A stretch of 64,000 nucleotides of DNA from an uncultured Sphingomonas sp. (GTDB taxonomy: Bacteria > Pseudomonadota > Alphaproteobacteria > Sphingomonadales > Sphingomonadaceae), in the NCBI GenBank assembly GCA_913776045.1, contig CAJYOI010000023.1:62001-126000 (forward strand), written 5' to 3'. Numbering within the stretch: position 1 is the stretch's first letter; each line of letters starts with the position of its first letter. Shown here piece after piece: positions 10,154 to 19,545 of this stretch. A program made the position numbers and the translations under genes. Below the pieces are notes generated by a model that was not told the DNA's origin, made no database searches, and saw only the letters and a program-made list of their open reading frames with translations.

Positions 10154-11428
10154 GTGACCGATACCAGCATCAAGATCGGCGACGGCGACTATCCGGTGCT
10201 GTCGGGCACCGTCGGTCCGGACGTCATCGACATTCGCAAGCTCTACGCGAAGTCGGGCATGTTCACCTACGACCCCGGCTTCACCAGCACCGCATCGTGC
10301 GAGTCGGCGCTGACGTACATCGACGGCGATCAGGGCGTGCTGCTCCACCGCGGCTACCCGATCGGCGACCTGGCCGAACATTCGTCGTTCATGGAAGTCA
10401 GCTATCTGCTGCTGAACGGCGAGCTGCCGAGCCAGAACGAACTCGACAAGTTCAGCTACACCATCAGCCGTCACACGATGCTGCACGAGCAGCTGGCGAC
10501 CTTCTACCGCGGCTTCCGTCGCGACGCGCACCCCATGGCGGTGATGTGCGGCGTTGTCGGCGCGTTGTCGGCCTTCTACCACGATTCGACCGACATCTCG
10601 GACCCGCACCAGCGGATGATCGCCTCGCACCGGCTGATCGCCAAGATGCCGACGATCGCGGCGATGGCGTACAAGTACAGCGTGGGACAGCCGTTCCTCT
10701 ATCCGAAGAACGACCTGTCCTACGCCGGCAACTTCCTGCGCATGACCTTCGGCGTTCCGGCCGAGGAATATGAGGTCAATCCGGCGGTCGAGCGTGCGAT
10801 GGACCGCATCTTCATCCTGCATGCCGATCACGAACAGAACGCCTCGACCTCGACCGTGCGTCTTGCCGGGTCGTCGGGCGCCAACCCGTTCGCCTGCATC
10901 GCGGCGGGTATCGCCTGTCTGTGGGGCCCGGCGCATGGTGGTGCCAACGAAGCCGCGCTCAACATGCTGCGCGAGATCGGCACGCCGGATCGCATTCCGG
11001 AATATATCGCGCGCGCCAAGGACAAGAACGATCCGTTCCGCCTGATGGGCTTCGGCCACCGCGTCTACAAGAACTACGACCCCCGCGCGACCGTGATGCA
11101 GAAGACGGTGCGTGAAGTGTTCGAGGCGCTGAACGTGTCCGATCCGCTGTTCGAAACCGCGCTGCGGCTTGAAGAAATTGCACTCAGCGACGACTACTTC
11201 ATCGAGAAGAAGCTGTTCCCGAACGTCGATTTCTATTCGGGCGTCATCCTGTCGGCGATCGGTTTCCCGACGACGATGTTCACCGTGCTGTTCGCGCTCG
11301 CCCGCACCGTCGGCTGGGTTGCGCAGTGGAACGAGATGATTTCGGACCCCGAGCAGAAGATCGGCCGTCCGCGCCAGCTCTACACCGGCCCGACCGAGCG
11401 TCCCTACGTTCCGATCGATAAGCGCTGA
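10154..11428 (+). CDS. gltA: Citrate synthase (type II, hexameric)
   Basis: Condenses oxaloacetate and acetyl-CoA at the entry of the TCA cycle. It has 424 residues, the length of the large Gram-negative type, which is usually allosterically inhibited by NADH. Catalytic features are visible: HADHEQNAS (223-231), His261 in [10 protein letters not shown], His302 in [13 protein letters not shown] and the Asp in NVDFYSG. The GTG at 10154 lies eight bases after AGGAG (10141-10145) and is preferred to the TTG at 10148, which sits too close to that site. Confidence 0.96.
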   Translation: MTDTSIKIGDGDYPVLSGTVGPDVIDIRKLYAKSGMFTYDPGFTSTASCESALTYIDGDQGVLLHRGYPIGDLAEHSSFMEVSYLLLNGELPSQNELDKFSYTISRHTMLHEQLATFYRGFRRDAHPMAVMCGVVGALSAFYHDSTDISDPHQRMIASHRLIAKMPTIAAMAYKYSVGQPFLYPKNDLSYAGNFLRMTFGVPAEEYEVNPAVERAMDRIFILHADHEQNASTSTVRLAGSSGANPFACIAAGIACLWGPAHGGANEAALNMLREIGTPDRIPEYIARAKDKNDPFRLMGFGHRVYKNYDPRATVMQKTVREVFEALNVSDPLFETALRLEEIALSDDYFIEKKLFPNVDFYSGVILSAIGFPTTMFTVLFALARTVGWVAQWNEMISDPEQKIGRPRQLYTGPTERPYVPIDKR

Positions 11429-11431
11429 TCG

Positions 11432-11632
11432 ATGACGCGCCGCCGCATCCTCGTCGGCATCGGCTTTGCCGCCTTTGCGATGGGGATGCTGTGGGTCGGC
11501 CAGGGGCTTGGCTGGGTCCGCTGGCCGCAATCGAGCTTCATGATCGACCAGCGGCCGTGGATCACGCGTGGGTCGGTGCTGGCGGTGCTTGGACTGGGAC
11601 TCGTGCTGTACGCGCGGCGGACCCGGCGGTGA
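11432..11632 (+). CDS. Small two-helix membrane protein
   Basis: A 66-residue protein starting three bases after the gltA stop. It has two hydrophobic segments (about residues 6-30 and 45-60) separated by a short polar loop with Trp and Pro, and a basic C-terminus RRTRR, so it is probably an inner-membrane hairpin. Its position suggests co-transcription with gltA. I do not recognise the family. It converges with the kinase gene ending at 11648. Confidence 0.6.
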   Translation: MTRRRILVGIGFAAFAMGMLWVGQGLGWVRWPQSSFMIDQRPWITRGSVLAVLGLGLVLYARRTRR

Positions 11633-11647
11633 CGGCTGTCAGGTCGG

Positions 11648-13021
11648 TCAGCGGCCGACCGGCAGCGTAAAGACGAACCGCGCGCCTGCACCCGGCGCGC
11701 TGTCGACCGTGACGTCGCCCCCCATCGCCCGCGCCAGACGCCGCGAGATGTAGAGCCCCAGGCCGCTGCCGCCGGGCTCGGTCGGATCGACGCGGCCGAA
11801 TTTCTCGAAAATCATCGCCTGGTCGGCCTCGGCGATGCCCTTGCCCTGATCGGCGACGATCACGCAGGCATGGCAGTCGTCCTGGGTGATCCGCACCCAC
11901 ACGCTGCCGCCCCGCGGCGAATAGCGCACGGCGTTGCCGATCAGATTGACCAGAATTTGCAGCGAGCGTCGGAAGTCCCCTGTCGCCGGCTGCGTCTCGT
12001 CGGCCGCCGGGCGATCGATCCGCACCTCGCCTTCGGATGCGCGGACCGCGAGCAAGCCAGCGGCCCGGCGCGCGACGTCGGCCAGGTCCAGCGGTTCGGC
12101 ATCGACCTCGAAGTCGGTGCGCTCGACCGCTTCCAGATCGACCAGATCGTCGACCAGCCCCAGCAGATGCCGTCCGGCGCTCGCGATGTCATCGGCATAG
12201 CCCGAGTAGCGCTCGGCGATCGGCCCATCGACGCCGGCGCTCATGCTGTTGGCGTTGGCGATGATGCGTTCGAGCGGGCGGCGAAGCGACTTGTCGAGCT
12301 GTTCGCCAAATCCGGCGGCAAACGGCGCGCTAGGCTCGCTCCGCGTCACCGGCTCGGCCACATCGACGGGCGGCGGATCGAGCATCGTCACGCCGCCTGC
12401 AAATCCGGCGAACCGCCCGCGCGCGTCGATTTTCGGTTCGGCCGAGAGTATCACGCGCCGTCCGGTGCCGCGCAGTTCGGCCTCCTGCGCATCGAACCGC
12501 ATCTGTGCGGCGACCGCGCCCAAAATCGGAAAGGCGCCTTCGTCGTCTTCGGCCAGCGCGAACAGCTTGACCAGCGGCTGCCCGAGGATCGCCGCGGCGT
12601 CGAAACCGTAGCGCGCGCCCGCGTCGGGCGTGACGTGCGTCAGCCGCAGGGCAGCGTCGCTTTCCCACAGCCAGTCGGCCTCGATCGCGCGAAACGACCC
12701 ACGCTCGTCCGTTGGGCGCCACGACGGCCGGGCCTGCCAGCCGCCGATCACCAGGGTGACGCCGTCCGCATCGGGCTCTGCACGAACCGACAGTTCCAGG
12801 TCGTCGTCGCCATCCGCCACCACGATCGCGCGGGCGATGGCGATCCCCAGGCGGCGGGCGAGCCGTACCAGCGCGGCGACTTCGGGCAAGGCGACATCGC
12901 CGCCGATCGCGCCGCCGGCATGTTCGACCAGGTCGAGGAAGCGCGGGTCGGCCTGGATCAGGCGCCCATCGGCATCGCAACGCGCGACGATCGGGTGGAG
13001 CAACGGGTCGAGGACGTTCAT
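11648..13021 (-). CDS. PAS-containing histidine kinase lacking the phospho-acceptor His
   Basis: A 457-residue soluble protein with two PAS-like regions (about 10-95 and 110-215), a dimerisation-like helical pair (240-300) and an ATPase domain (345-457). The ATP site looks intact: N box NLIGNAVRY (Asn363), DQGKG (Asp391) and GSGLGL (418-423). In the H box, however, the usual HELRTPL is replaced by KSLRRPL, so Lys244 stands where His is expected. It therefore probably cannot autophosphorylate normally and may act as a signalling scaffold or work on another partner. It overlaps the DUF2336 gene by four bases (ATGA), so the two are translationally coupled. Confidence 0.85.
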   Translation of the reverse strand: MNVLDPLLHPIVARCDADGRLIQADPRFLDLVEHAGGAIGGDVALPEVAALVRLARRLGIAIARAIVVADGDDDLELSVRAEPDADGVTLVIGGWQARPSWRPTDERGSFRAIEADWLWESDAALRLTHVTPDAGARYGFDAAAILGQPLVKLFALAEDDEGAFPILGAVAAQMRFDAQEAELRGTGRRVILSAEPKIDARGRFAGFAGGVTMLDPPPVDVAEPVTRSEPSAPFAAGFGEQLDKSLRRPLERIIANANSMSAGVDGPIAERYSGYADDIASAGRHLLGLVDDLVDLEAVERTDFEVDAEPLDLADVARRAAGLLAVRASEGEVRIDRPAADETQPATGDFRRSLQILVNLIGNAVRYSPRGGSVWVRITQDDCHACVIVADQGKGIAEADQAMIFEKFGRVDPTEPGGSGLGLYISRRLARAMGGDVTVDSAPGAGARFVFTLPVGR

Positions 13022-14133
13022 CGCACGTCCTTCAACGCGTCGAGCGCCAGGAGCGCCGCACGAAAATCGGGATGCAGGCTGAGCGGCGCGACGGCCATCC
13101 GCGCGGTCGCCGGATCGACGCTCGCCGCCAGATCGAGCGCGTCGGCAAAGGCATCGATATCGCGGCGCGGGTCGGCTTCGCAGAGGTGGAAACCGAGACG
13201 CGCGATCGTCTCCCGCGGCACGTTCAGAGCGCGCAGCACGAGCCACAGTCGGTCGCCGGCCGGGTCGACCAGCAGTTCGCGCCCCAATTCGTAGCGCGCG
13301 CCCAGCACATGGGCGACGAACGCCGCGAGCACCGTCAGGCGCCGATCGCGCAAGATCTCGTCGAGCAAGGCGGGAAGTTCGGCTGGCTGCGCATCGACCG
13401 CCTCGGCCAGCCGCATCGCTGCGGCTTCGACCCGGTCGTCGCTGTCGTGGGCCGCGATATTGCGCAGCGCCGCCTCCGCGATCGCGCGATCGAGCGGTAC
13501 GGGGTCGTCGAGGCCATCGTTCGCCCGGTCGCGCAGCGCGGCGGCGACCCACCAGACCAGACGGGCATGCAGGGCCGCAGGCAGGCCGGTACTGCTAAGG
13601 CCACGACCTTCGCTGATCTGCCGGCGCTGGCTTTCGCCGATCATCGTCGCTGCCGCGGCGGTCGCGACGACGCGGTCGGAGCTTTGCGCCAGGCGGGCGA
13701 GAAGGCTCGGGGCATCGGCGTCCGCGCCCGCATCGGCCGGCAGCCCGGCGGTCAGCAGTTCGAGCTGGACGCGCGACAGACATTCGGCGGCGAAATCGGG
13801 ATCGCGCAGCAGCCCCGCGGCCGCCAGCCGCTCAGCGACCGGTGCGGGATCGTGCGTCAGCCGATCGGCGGCGGCGCGCGCGCCCCGCGTCGTCAGCAGC
13901 CGCATCGAATATTCGGTCAGTTCGCCCTCGACCACGCCGACCATCGCTTCGACGAGAGCGGCGAGCGCCGCGCGGGTGCGATCGTCCAGCCGCCCCTCGG
14001 CGGGCAGGAAGGCGTCGGTGATCGAGGCGTTCAGTGCCGTGCGCGCACGCGAATCGGCGCCGGCGGCCCGGGCCAATAAAGCCCGCACCCCAGCGCCCTG
14101 CGCTCCATGCATGGTGGCGGAAGCGTCCGTCAT
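13018..14133 (-). CDS. DUF2336 domain protein
   Basis: A 371-residue, Ala/Arg/Asp-rich, apparently all-helical soluble protein without signal peptide or membrane segment. The N-terminal part (TALNASITDAFLP, then repeated helices with ALVEAMVGVVEGEL) fits the alphaproteobacterial DUF2336 family, whose members look like stacked helical repeats. Function is unknown. It sits between the nucleotidyltransferase-like gene (36 bases upstream) and the His-less kinase, whose start overlaps its stop. I infer that it works with that kinase, perhaps as an adaptor, but nothing in the sequence proves this. Confidence 0.75.
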   Translation of the reverse strand: MTDASATMHGAQGAGVRALLARAAGADSRARTALNASITDAFLPAEGRLDDRTRAALAALVEAMVGVVEGELTEYSMRLLTTRGARAAADRLTHDPAPVAERLAAAGLLRDPDFAAECLSRVQLELLTAGLPADAGADADAPSLLARLAQSSDRVVATAAAATMIGESQRRQISEGRGLSSTGLPAALHARLVWWVAAALRDRANDGLDDPVPLDRAIAEAALRNIAAHDSDDRVEAAAMRLAEAVDAQPAELPALLDEILRDRRLTVLAAFVAHVLGARYELGRELLVDPAGDRLWLVLRALNVPRETIARLGFHLCEADPRRDIDAFADALDLAASVDPATARMAVAPLSLHPDFRAALLALDALKDVR

Positions 14134-14169
14134 CGTTCCCGGTGTATCCGCGCCGTCGTTAAAGCCGCC

Positions 14170-15345
14170 CTAAGGCTTTTCGCGAATCGCCTCAATCGCC
14201 GCACCGAGCGATACCAGCGCATAGAGCGCCGAGACGGCCAGTCCGACGATCGGATAGCCGGCGATCGCGGCGGGCAGTAGAATCAGCGGATGCGCGGCCG
14301 GCGTCGCCCACCAACGCCGCCGCGGCGCCGGCGTGCGCTCCAGCAGTACGGTGCAAGCGATCGTCGCCAGGGCGAGCACAAGCCCCGCACCATCGCCGCT
14401 CGCCCGCATCGCATCGACGCCGGTCAGCAGCACGACCGCCGCCGCCACGCCCTGGATCGCGCGCTCCTGCGTTCGCGCCAGCCGATCCTCGCCGCGCAGC
14501 CAGCTGAGCATCGATCCCGTCGACAGCGCGGCCATACCGATCAGGCTGACCGCGATCCCCGCCGCCGGCATCATCGTTGCGAGCAGCGCAACGGCTGCGA
14601 TGCCCGCGACGGCGCCGGCCGCCGTCACCGCCCCGGCAGGAACGCCCTTCGCTACCAGATACGGCAAAGTCCATCCGGTGATCGGCGTGAAGATGAAGCG
14701 ATCGGTCCACGCCGTGCGCCTGTCGCCGAGCGCCGCCAGCACCGACTTGGACCGCCGCAACAGCGCCGCCGAATTACGCTCAACGCCGTGGCGCGTGCGC
14801 CCCGTTGCGGGCGGCAGCAGCAACTGTACCGCGCGCGCGGCGACCGTCTGGCGCAACAGCGTCGACTGGAAATCATAGTCGGCGGGCAGCGAGGCGACGT
14901 CGGCCAACCGCGCCGCGGGAACGCGCGCAAGGCCCGCCCAGCTATGCGAATTGTCGACCCGCTCGATCCCGCCGCTGCCGTCGCCGTCGCGCGTGACGAG
15001 CAGGGCTTCATGCGTTTCCGACGCCAGCCATTCGATCACCGCGTCGGTCGTCACCAGCCCGTCGGCGACGACGATCACCTGCGCCAGCGGATGCACCTTT
15101 GCGGTCGCTTCCTCGGCCGATCGGACGACATCGACGGTCACGCCGCGGCTGGCGATCCGGCTGGTGGCGCCGAGCAGTGCGGGCGTCACGCGCGAAACCG
15201 CGACCAGGATGTGACCGACGCCGACCGCCGCCAACAAACGCGCCTGATATTCGATCAGTGTCGCGCCGCCGAACGGTAGCGTGGCCGCAAGCGCGTCGGG
15301 GCGATCCTCGGCGTCCTCGGTCGCGAAGATGAGGCCGGTCAGCAT
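14170..15345 (-). CDS. Nucleotidyltransferase-like / membrane-domain fusion, both parts degenerate
   Basis: 391 residues. The N-terminal half (about 1-200) has the layout of a sugar-phosphate nucleotidyltransferase (MLTGLIFATEDAEDRP, then ATLPFGGATLIEYQARLL), but the AAGxGxR nucleotide loop is absent. The C-terminal half has about five or six hydrophobic helices. It begins FIFTPITGWTLPYLVAKG, as in CDP-alcohol phosphatidyltransferases, but I find no DGxxAR...GxxxDxxxD motif. The arrangement recalls the inositol-phosphate cytidylyltransferase/phosphatidyltransferase fusions, apparently without their active sites. The ATG at 15345 follows GGGAG. It is first gene of a likely operon with the DUF2336 and kinase genes. 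Confidence 0.7.
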   Translation of the reverse strand: MLTGLIFATEDAEDRPDALAATLPFGGATLIEYQARLLAAVGVGHILVAVSRVTPALLGATSRIASRGVTVDVVRSAEEATAKVHPLAQVIVVADGLVTTDAVIEWLASETHEALLVTRDGDGSGGIERVDNSHSWAGLARVPAARLADVASLPADYDFQSTLLRQTVAARAVQLLLPPATGRTRHGVERNSAALLRRSKSVLAALGDRRTAWTDRFIFTPITGWTLPYLVAKGVPAGAVTAAGAVAGIAAVALLATMMPAAGIAVSLIGMAALSTGSMLSWLRGEDRLARTQERAIQGVAAAVVLLTGVDAMRASGDGAGLVLALATIACTVLLERTPAPRRRWWATPAAHPLILLPAAIAGYPIVGLAVSALYALVSLGAAIEAIREKP

Positions 15346-15370
15346 GGGGCCGCTCCCAAACACCAACCAC

Positions 15371-15466
15371 CGTCATTCCCGCGAAGGCGGGAACGGGTTG
15401 CGGCTGACCTCAAGGCTTTATCCGCGAAACCAGCGACGACCGATCGCCACCTCCGCGGGGATGACG
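15371..15466. repeat. REP-like inverted repeat, CGTCATTCCCGCGAAGGCGGG type
   Basis: The left arm holds CGTCATTCCCGCGAAGGCGG (15371-15390), itself nearly palindromic. The right arm CTCCGCGGGGATGACG (15451-15466) is its shortened reverse complement. It lies between two minus-strand genes. A close relative is at 43322-43415. Confidence 0.65.
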
Positions 15467-15487
15467 CAGGAGAGCATGAAGCGCGCA

Positions 15488-16684
15488 TCAGTACAGCAGA
15501 TACGCGCGCCGCACGTCCTCCCACGCCGCTTCGTCCGGCCGGGTCAGTGCATCGAGATCGCCCGGCACGGCGCCCGCATCGTCGACCCATTCGCGCAGGC
15601 CCGGTCCGCCGTTGATGACGTCGATCGCCAACTTGTCGAAGACATATTCGTACGGGAAATCGCGCCACAGCGGATAGTCGGGGTAGAGTGTCCGAATCGC
15701 CTTGAACGCCAGCGCCTGCAACCGCCAAGGGCGAAACGCCTGATGGTCGTAGGCCGCGCCCTCGGCATGGATGTGCAGCCCGGCGCACAGCCGGTGGACG
15801 TGCTTGTGGAAGGTCGGCTCGAAGCTCACCTCGCGCAGCACGCAGCCGGCGAGCCATTCCGGCCCCATCCGCCGCATTTCTGCCAGCACCGCCCGCGCGT
15901 CGATGTCAGGCGCGCCGAACAGTTCGAGCGGCCGGGTCGTCCCCCGCCCCTCGCTCAGCGTCGTGCCTTCCAGCATCACCGTGCCCGCATAGGCACGCGC
16001 CATGTTGAGGTTCGGCGCATTGGGGCTAGGGTTGATCCAGATGCGATCGGTCGGCCAGCCGAAGCCCAGTGCGGCGTCGGGCGCATAGCCCTCCATTTCG
16101 ATCACGCGATAGTCGACGTCGAGCTTGTAGTGATCGATGAACCACTGACCGAGTTCGCCCAGCGTCAGCCCGTGGCGCATCGGCATCGGCCCGGCGCCGA
16201 CGAAGCTCTCCCAGCCGGGCAGCAACGTCAGCCCCTCGACCGGGCGCCCGGCCGGATTGGGTCGGTCGAGCACCCACACAACCTTACCATGCTCCGCCGC
16301 GGCTTCGAGCACGTAGAGCAGCGTCGTAATGAAGGTGTAGATGCGGCAGCCCAGATCCTGCAGGTCGACCAGCAGCACGTCGAACGTGTGCATCGACTGA
16401 ACGGTCGGGCGGCGCACTTCGCCGTAGAGGCTGAATACGGGGATACCGTGGACAGGGTCGTCGAAATCCGGCGACTCCATCATATTGTCCTGCTTGTCCC
16501 CGCGCAGACCGTGCTGCGGGCCGAAGGCGGCGGTGACCTTCACGCCCGCCGCGACCAGCGCGTCGAGCGAATGCGTCAGGTCCGCCGTCACCGACGCCGG
16601 GTGCGCAAGCAACGCGACGCGGCGGCCGTCTAGGCTTTTCAACAACTCAGGGTCGGACAGCAGCCGATCGATGCCGAATTTCAT
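15488..16684 (-). CDS. DUF1343 / NamZ-type exo-beta-N-acetylmuramidase family protein
   Basis: 398 residues starting [11 protein letters not shown], with family segments such as AAFGPQHGLRGDKQDNM, DVLLVDLQDLGCRIYTFITT, WVLDRPNPAGR and LSEGRGTTRPLELFG. Characterised members (NamZ) release MurNAc from peptidoglycan ends. Many such proteins are exported, but this one shows no signal peptide at the chosen start; upstream codons up to 16768 do not supply a convincing one. The start overlaps the stop of the DOMON-like gene (ATGA), so both are coupled. The cell wall recycling kinase and uridylyltransferase AmgK/MurU are about 31 kb away. Activity on peptidoglycan is inferred from the family. Confidence 0.85.
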   Translation of the reverse strand: MKFGIDRLLSDPELLKSLDGRRVALLAHPASVTADLTHSLDALVAAGVKVTAAFGPQHGLRGDKQDNMMESPDFDDPVHGIPVFSLYGEVRRPTVQSMHTFDVLLVDLQDLGCRIYTFITTLLYVLEAAAEHGKVVWVLDRPNPAGRPVEGLTLLPGWESFVGAGPMPMRHGLTLGELGQWFIDHYKLDVDYRVIEMEGYAPDAALGFGWPTDRIWINPSPNAPNLNMARAYAGTVMLEGTTLSEGRGTTRPLELFGAPDIDARAVLAEMRRMGPEWLAGCVLREVSFEPTFHKHVHRLCAGLHIHAEGAAYDHQAFRPWRLQALAFKAIRTLYPDYPLWRDFPYEYVFDKLAIDVINGGPGLREWVDDAGAVPGDLDALTRPDEAAWEDVRRAYLLY

Positions 16685-17187
16685 GGGTTTCCGACTGCCG
16701 GGACTTTGAGCGCAAAGCAATCGGGATGATGGAAATCCGGCGCGCCGGGCGGATGTGCGAGCGACCAATAGGATTTGGTGCCGTCAGTTTCCTCGATCAC
16801 GGCGGTGAGGGCGACGTGCGCCGGCCGCCGCAAGTCCGACAGGTCGAGTGCTGCGCGAATGCCGCTTGTTGTCCGCTCGACGATCGGATCGTGCGGAAGG
16901 ATCAGGTCGCGCATACCTTGGCGATAGCCGTCGAAGGCATAAGCCGCCCAGCAGGACGATGGCGACAGATTTAGCTCGACATAGCCGTCACTGCCGACCG
17001 GTTTCCAGAACAGTTCGAAACAGGTGGTACGCCAGAGTTCGTCGGTTCGAGCGGGCGGCTTACTTTCCGGTATCAGCAAAGAATCGATCGGATCGACCCA
17101 AAAGGTAAACGCGGCGTCGTTCCATTCGGCCACGATCGAGCGCACGCGCGATGCCGGCGTCGCGGGATGACATCTCAGTTCGTGCAT
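16681..17187 (-). CDS. DOMON-like domain protein
   Basis: 168 residues with a beta-rich pattern and no signal peptide. Segments such as [46 protein letters not shown] and [10 protein letters not shown] match the DOMON-like proteins often found next to DUF1343 genes in sphingomonads. DOMON folds bind haem or sugars, so a carbohydrate-binding role beside the NamZ-family enzyme is plausible but unproven. The ATG at 17187 is chosen because the HELRCHP start fits. Its stop overlaps the next start by four bases. It is divergent from tyrS. Confidence 0.7.
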   Translation of the reverse strand: MHELRCHPATPASRVRSIVAEWNDAAFTFWVDPIDSLLIPESKPPARTDELWRTTCFELFWKPVGSDGYVELNLSPSSCWAAYAFDGYRQGMRDLILPHDPIVERTTSGIRAALDLSDLRRPAHVALTAVIEETDGTKSYWSLAHPPGAPDFHHPDCFALKVPAVGNP

Positions 17188-17223
17188 CACACCACCCCCG
17201 TTCGCACCGAGCCGGCCAAAGTG

Positions 17224-17290
17224 CTGTCCTTCTCTTGCCAACGTCCGCACGAGAAGGACAGGGCTTCGACAAGCTCGGCCCGAACGGTTA
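17224..17290. repeat. Inverted repeat plus TTCGACAAGCTC-type element
   Basis: Perfect 11-base arms CTGTCCTTCTC (17224-17234) and GAGAAGGACAG (17251-17261) enclose 16 bases. They are followed by GGCTTCGACAAGCTCGGCCC, a sequence type widespread in sphingomonad intergenic DNA. It lies between the divergent DOMON-like and tyrS genes, so it is within the tyrS leader region. A diverged relative is at 32321-32414. Confidence 0.55.
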
Positions 17291-17304
17291 GAGGGCGCTC
17301 CGCT

Positions 17305-18534
17305 ATGGCTACCGAATATCGCTCCGACCTGCTCCGCCTCCTCTCGGAGCGCGGCTATATCCATCAGGTGACCGATGCCGCCGCGCTCGATGCGTTGGCC
17401 GCAAAGCAGGTCGTGCCGGGCTATATCGGCTTCGATCCGACCGCGCCGTCGCTGCATGTCGGCAGCCTGGTCCAGATCATGCTGCTGCGCCGCCTGCAAC
17501 AGGCCGGGCACAAGCCGATCGTGCTGATGGGCGGCGGGACCGGCAAGATCGGCGATCCGTCGTTCAAGGACGAAGCGCGCAAGCTGGCGTCGGACGACGT
17601 CATCACCGCCAACATCGCCGGCATCCAGCGCATCTTCGAACGCTTCCTCACCTTCGGCGACGGCCCGAGCGACGCGGTGATGGTCAACAACGCCGACTGG
17701 CTCGACCGCCTCGAATACATCCCCTTCCTGCGCGAGGTCGGCCAGCATTTCAGCGTCAACCGAATGCTCAGCTTCGATTCGGTGAAGCTGCGGCTCGATC
17801 GCGAACAGTCGCTGAGCTTCCTCGAATTCAACTATATGATTTTGCAGGGCTACGACTTCCGCGAGCTCGCGAAGCGTCGGGGCGTGCGGTTGCAGATGGG
17901 CGGCAGCGACCAGTGGGGGAACATCGTCAACGGCGTCGAACTCGCGCGGCGGATGGACGGGACCGAGGTCTATGGCGTCACCACCCCGCTGCTGACGACC
18001 GCGGACGGCGTGAAGATGGGCAAGACCGTCTCAGGGGCGGTGTGGCTGCACGAGGACCAGCTGTCGCATTTCGACTACTGGCAGTTCTGGCGCAACACCG
18101 ACGACCGCGACGTCGGCCGCTTCCTGCGCCTGTTTACCGACCTGCCGCTGGATGAGATCGCCCGGCTCGAAGCCTTGGAAGGCGCCGGGATCAACGAGGC
18201 GAAGAAGGTGCTGGCGACGGAAGCCACCGCGATGTGCCGCGGGCGCGCTGCCGCCGATGAGGCCGCGGAAACCGCGCGCAAGACGTTCGAGGAGGGCGCA
18301 TCCGGCGCCGCGCTGCCGACGGTCGTCGCGCCGGGCGGCAGCATCGCGGTGGTCGATGCGTTGATCGGCCTGGGCTTCGCCAAGTCGAAGGGTGAGGCGC
18401 GGCGGCTAATCGCCGGCGGCGGCGCTAGGGTCGATGGCGAGAAGATCAGCGACGAAGCCGCCGTCCTGACCGTAACCGTGGACATGCGCCTGTCCGCGGG
18501 CAAGAAGCACCACGGCATCGTCCGCGCCAGCTGA
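17305..18534 (+). CDS. tyrS: Tyrosyl-tRNA synthetase
   Basis: Class I synthetase charging tRNA-Tyr. 409 residues from the ATG before [12 protein letters not shown]. The HIGH-like motif is LHVGS (His51-Ser54) after GFDPTAPS, and the KMSKS-like motif is KMGKT. The tRNA-binding S4 domain is at the C-terminus (about 340-409, with [17 protein letters not shown]). Length and domains are those of the bacterial TyrRS. A hairpin follows at 18565. Confidence 0.96.
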   Translation: MATEYRSDLLRLLSERGYIHQVTDAAALDALAAKQVVPGYIGFDPTAPSLHVGSLVQIMLLRRLQQAGHKPIVLMGGGTGKIGDPSFKDEARKLASDDVITANIAGIQRIFERFLTFGDGPSDAVMVNNADWLDRLEYIPFLREVGQHFSVNRMLSFDSVKLRLDREQSLSFLEFNYMILQGYDFRELAKRRGVRLQMGGSDQWGNIVNGVELARRMDGTEVYGVTTPLLTTADGVKMGKTVSGAVWLHEDQLSHFDYWQFWRNTDDRDVGRFLRLFTDLPLDEIARLEALEGAGINEAKKVLATEATAMCRGRAAADEAAETARKTFEEGASGAALPTVVAPGGSIAVVDALIGLGFAKSKGEARRLIAGGGARVDGEKISDEAAVLTVTVDMRLSAGKKHHGIVRAS

Positions 18535-18564
18535 CCCGGTCCAGTGTCGCCAAAATATTGATTT

Positions 18565-18590
18565 AGGTCTGTTTTTCTACAGACCTTCTT
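18565..18590 (+). terminator. Hairpin after tyrS, possible intrinsic terminator
   Basis: AGGTCTGT (18565-18572) pairs perfectly with ACAGACCT (18579-18586) around a T-rich 6-base loop, followed by TCTTT. It starts 30 bases after the tyrS stop. The trailing T-run is short, so efficiency is uncertain. Confidence 0.5.
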
Positions 18591-18636
18591 TACCACTGCG
18601 CTGCTACCCGAAACGGCGGACGTGGGATGATCGGCG

Positions 18637-18966
18637 ATGCCCTTCGGCAAATTGGCTCAGACGGATGGACGGCGGGAAGACCGTGACGAGGTGCATTATC
18701 GCGCCCGCGCGACGCATGCCGACGGCCGCACGCTGCCGCTGCTGATCGTCAACATCTCGCCCAACGGCTTCATGGCACGCTGCGAATCGGAGATGGCGGA
18801 GGGCGACACGCTGCGCATCGCGCTGCCCGGCGTCGGCACCCAGCCGGCCGAAGTACGCTGGGCATTGGGCGGCCGCATCGGCTGCCAGCTCGACCGGCCG
18901 ATTCGGCTGGCCGACTATTACGAGCTGCTCGCCACGATGATGCAGATCGATCGGAAACCGCTCTAA
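18637..18966 (+). CDS. PilZ domain protein, probable c-di-GMP receptor
   Basis: 109 residues, a single PilZ domain. The two binding motifs are visible: an Arg-rich N-terminal part (DGRREDRDEVHYRAR) and NISPNGF matching D/NxSxxG. Such proteins bind cyclic di-GMP and relay it to partners. No other domain is present, so the output is unknown. Its TAA stop overlaps the convergent transporter gene's stop by three bases. An EAL phosphodiesterase is encoded at 25.5 kb. Confidence 0.85.
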   Translation: MPFGKLAQTDGRREDRDEVHYRARATHADGRTLPLLIVNISPNGFMARCESEMAEGDTLRIALPGVGTQPAEVRWALGGRIGCQLDRPIRLADYYELLATMMQIDRKPL

Positions 18967-19400
18967 CGGCGCACCAGCGTGACGCCGGCGATTACCAGTA
19001 ACAACCCGGCGATCCGGCTGACCGACACCGGCTCCGCGCGGATGCCGAACAGCCCGAAATGATCGATCACGATCGCCGCCGCCAACTGGCCCGCGATCGC
19101 GACCATCAGCATCGTCGCGACACCCAGCCGAGGGGCGGCATAGGCGGCGGTCGCGACATAGATCGCGCCGTAAATGCCGCCGAGCCATGCCCAAGCGGGC
19201 GCCTCACGCAGGATCGCGGGCGACGTCCGGTCGCTCGCTGCCCAGGCTATGGCGATCGCGACCGTTCCCACGCCAAACGAAATGAGCGCGGCGAGCAAGG
19301 TCGATCCCGACACTTTCGCCAGCATGCCGTTCGTCGGCGCCTGCGCCGCGACGCCGATGCCGGCGAGGAACGTCAGCACAATAGGGAGAATGAGGTGCAT
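18963..19400 (-). CDS. YdcZ-type (DUF606) DMT-superfamily transporter
   Basis: 145 residues with about five membrane helices (about 3-22, 33-55, 68-88, 95-115 and 124-142). The pattern AQAPTNGMLAK and LGGIYGAIYV fits the short DMT family formerly DUF606. These are inner-membrane carriers with unknown substrate; several work as pairs, but only one copy is here. The start is the ATG at 19400; an inverted repeat lies upstream between it and recG. Confidence 0.75.
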   Translation of the reverse strand: MHLILPIVLTFLAGIGVAAQAPTNGMLAKVSGSTLLAALISFGVGTVAIAIAWAASDRTSPAILREAPAWAWLGGIYGAIYVATAAYAAPRLGVATMLMVAIAGQLAAAIVIDHFGLFGIRAEPVSVSRIAGLLLVIAGVTLVRR

Positions 19401-19420
19401 GCGCCTGCCTACCCCCAAAA

Positions 19421-19538
19421 TCCTCCCCTGCAAGGGGAGGTGGCAGACCGCAGGCCCGACCGATGGGGTCACCCTTTTTCGGATAGCGGGACACTCCTCC
19501 GACCAGCTTCGCTGGCCACCTCCCCTCCCAGGGGAGGA
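19421..19538. repeat. REP-like inverted repeat, GGGGAGGTGGC type
   Basis: The left arm TCCTCCCCTGCAAGGGGAGG (19421-19440, then TGGC) and the right arm GGCCACCTCCCCTCCCAGGGGAGGA (19512-19537) each contain a small palindrome and together form a long inverted repeat with about 70 bases between. It separates two minus-strand genes. Related elements are at 21947, 48510 and 53970. Confidence 0.6.
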
Positions 19539-19545
19539 CCTGGCC

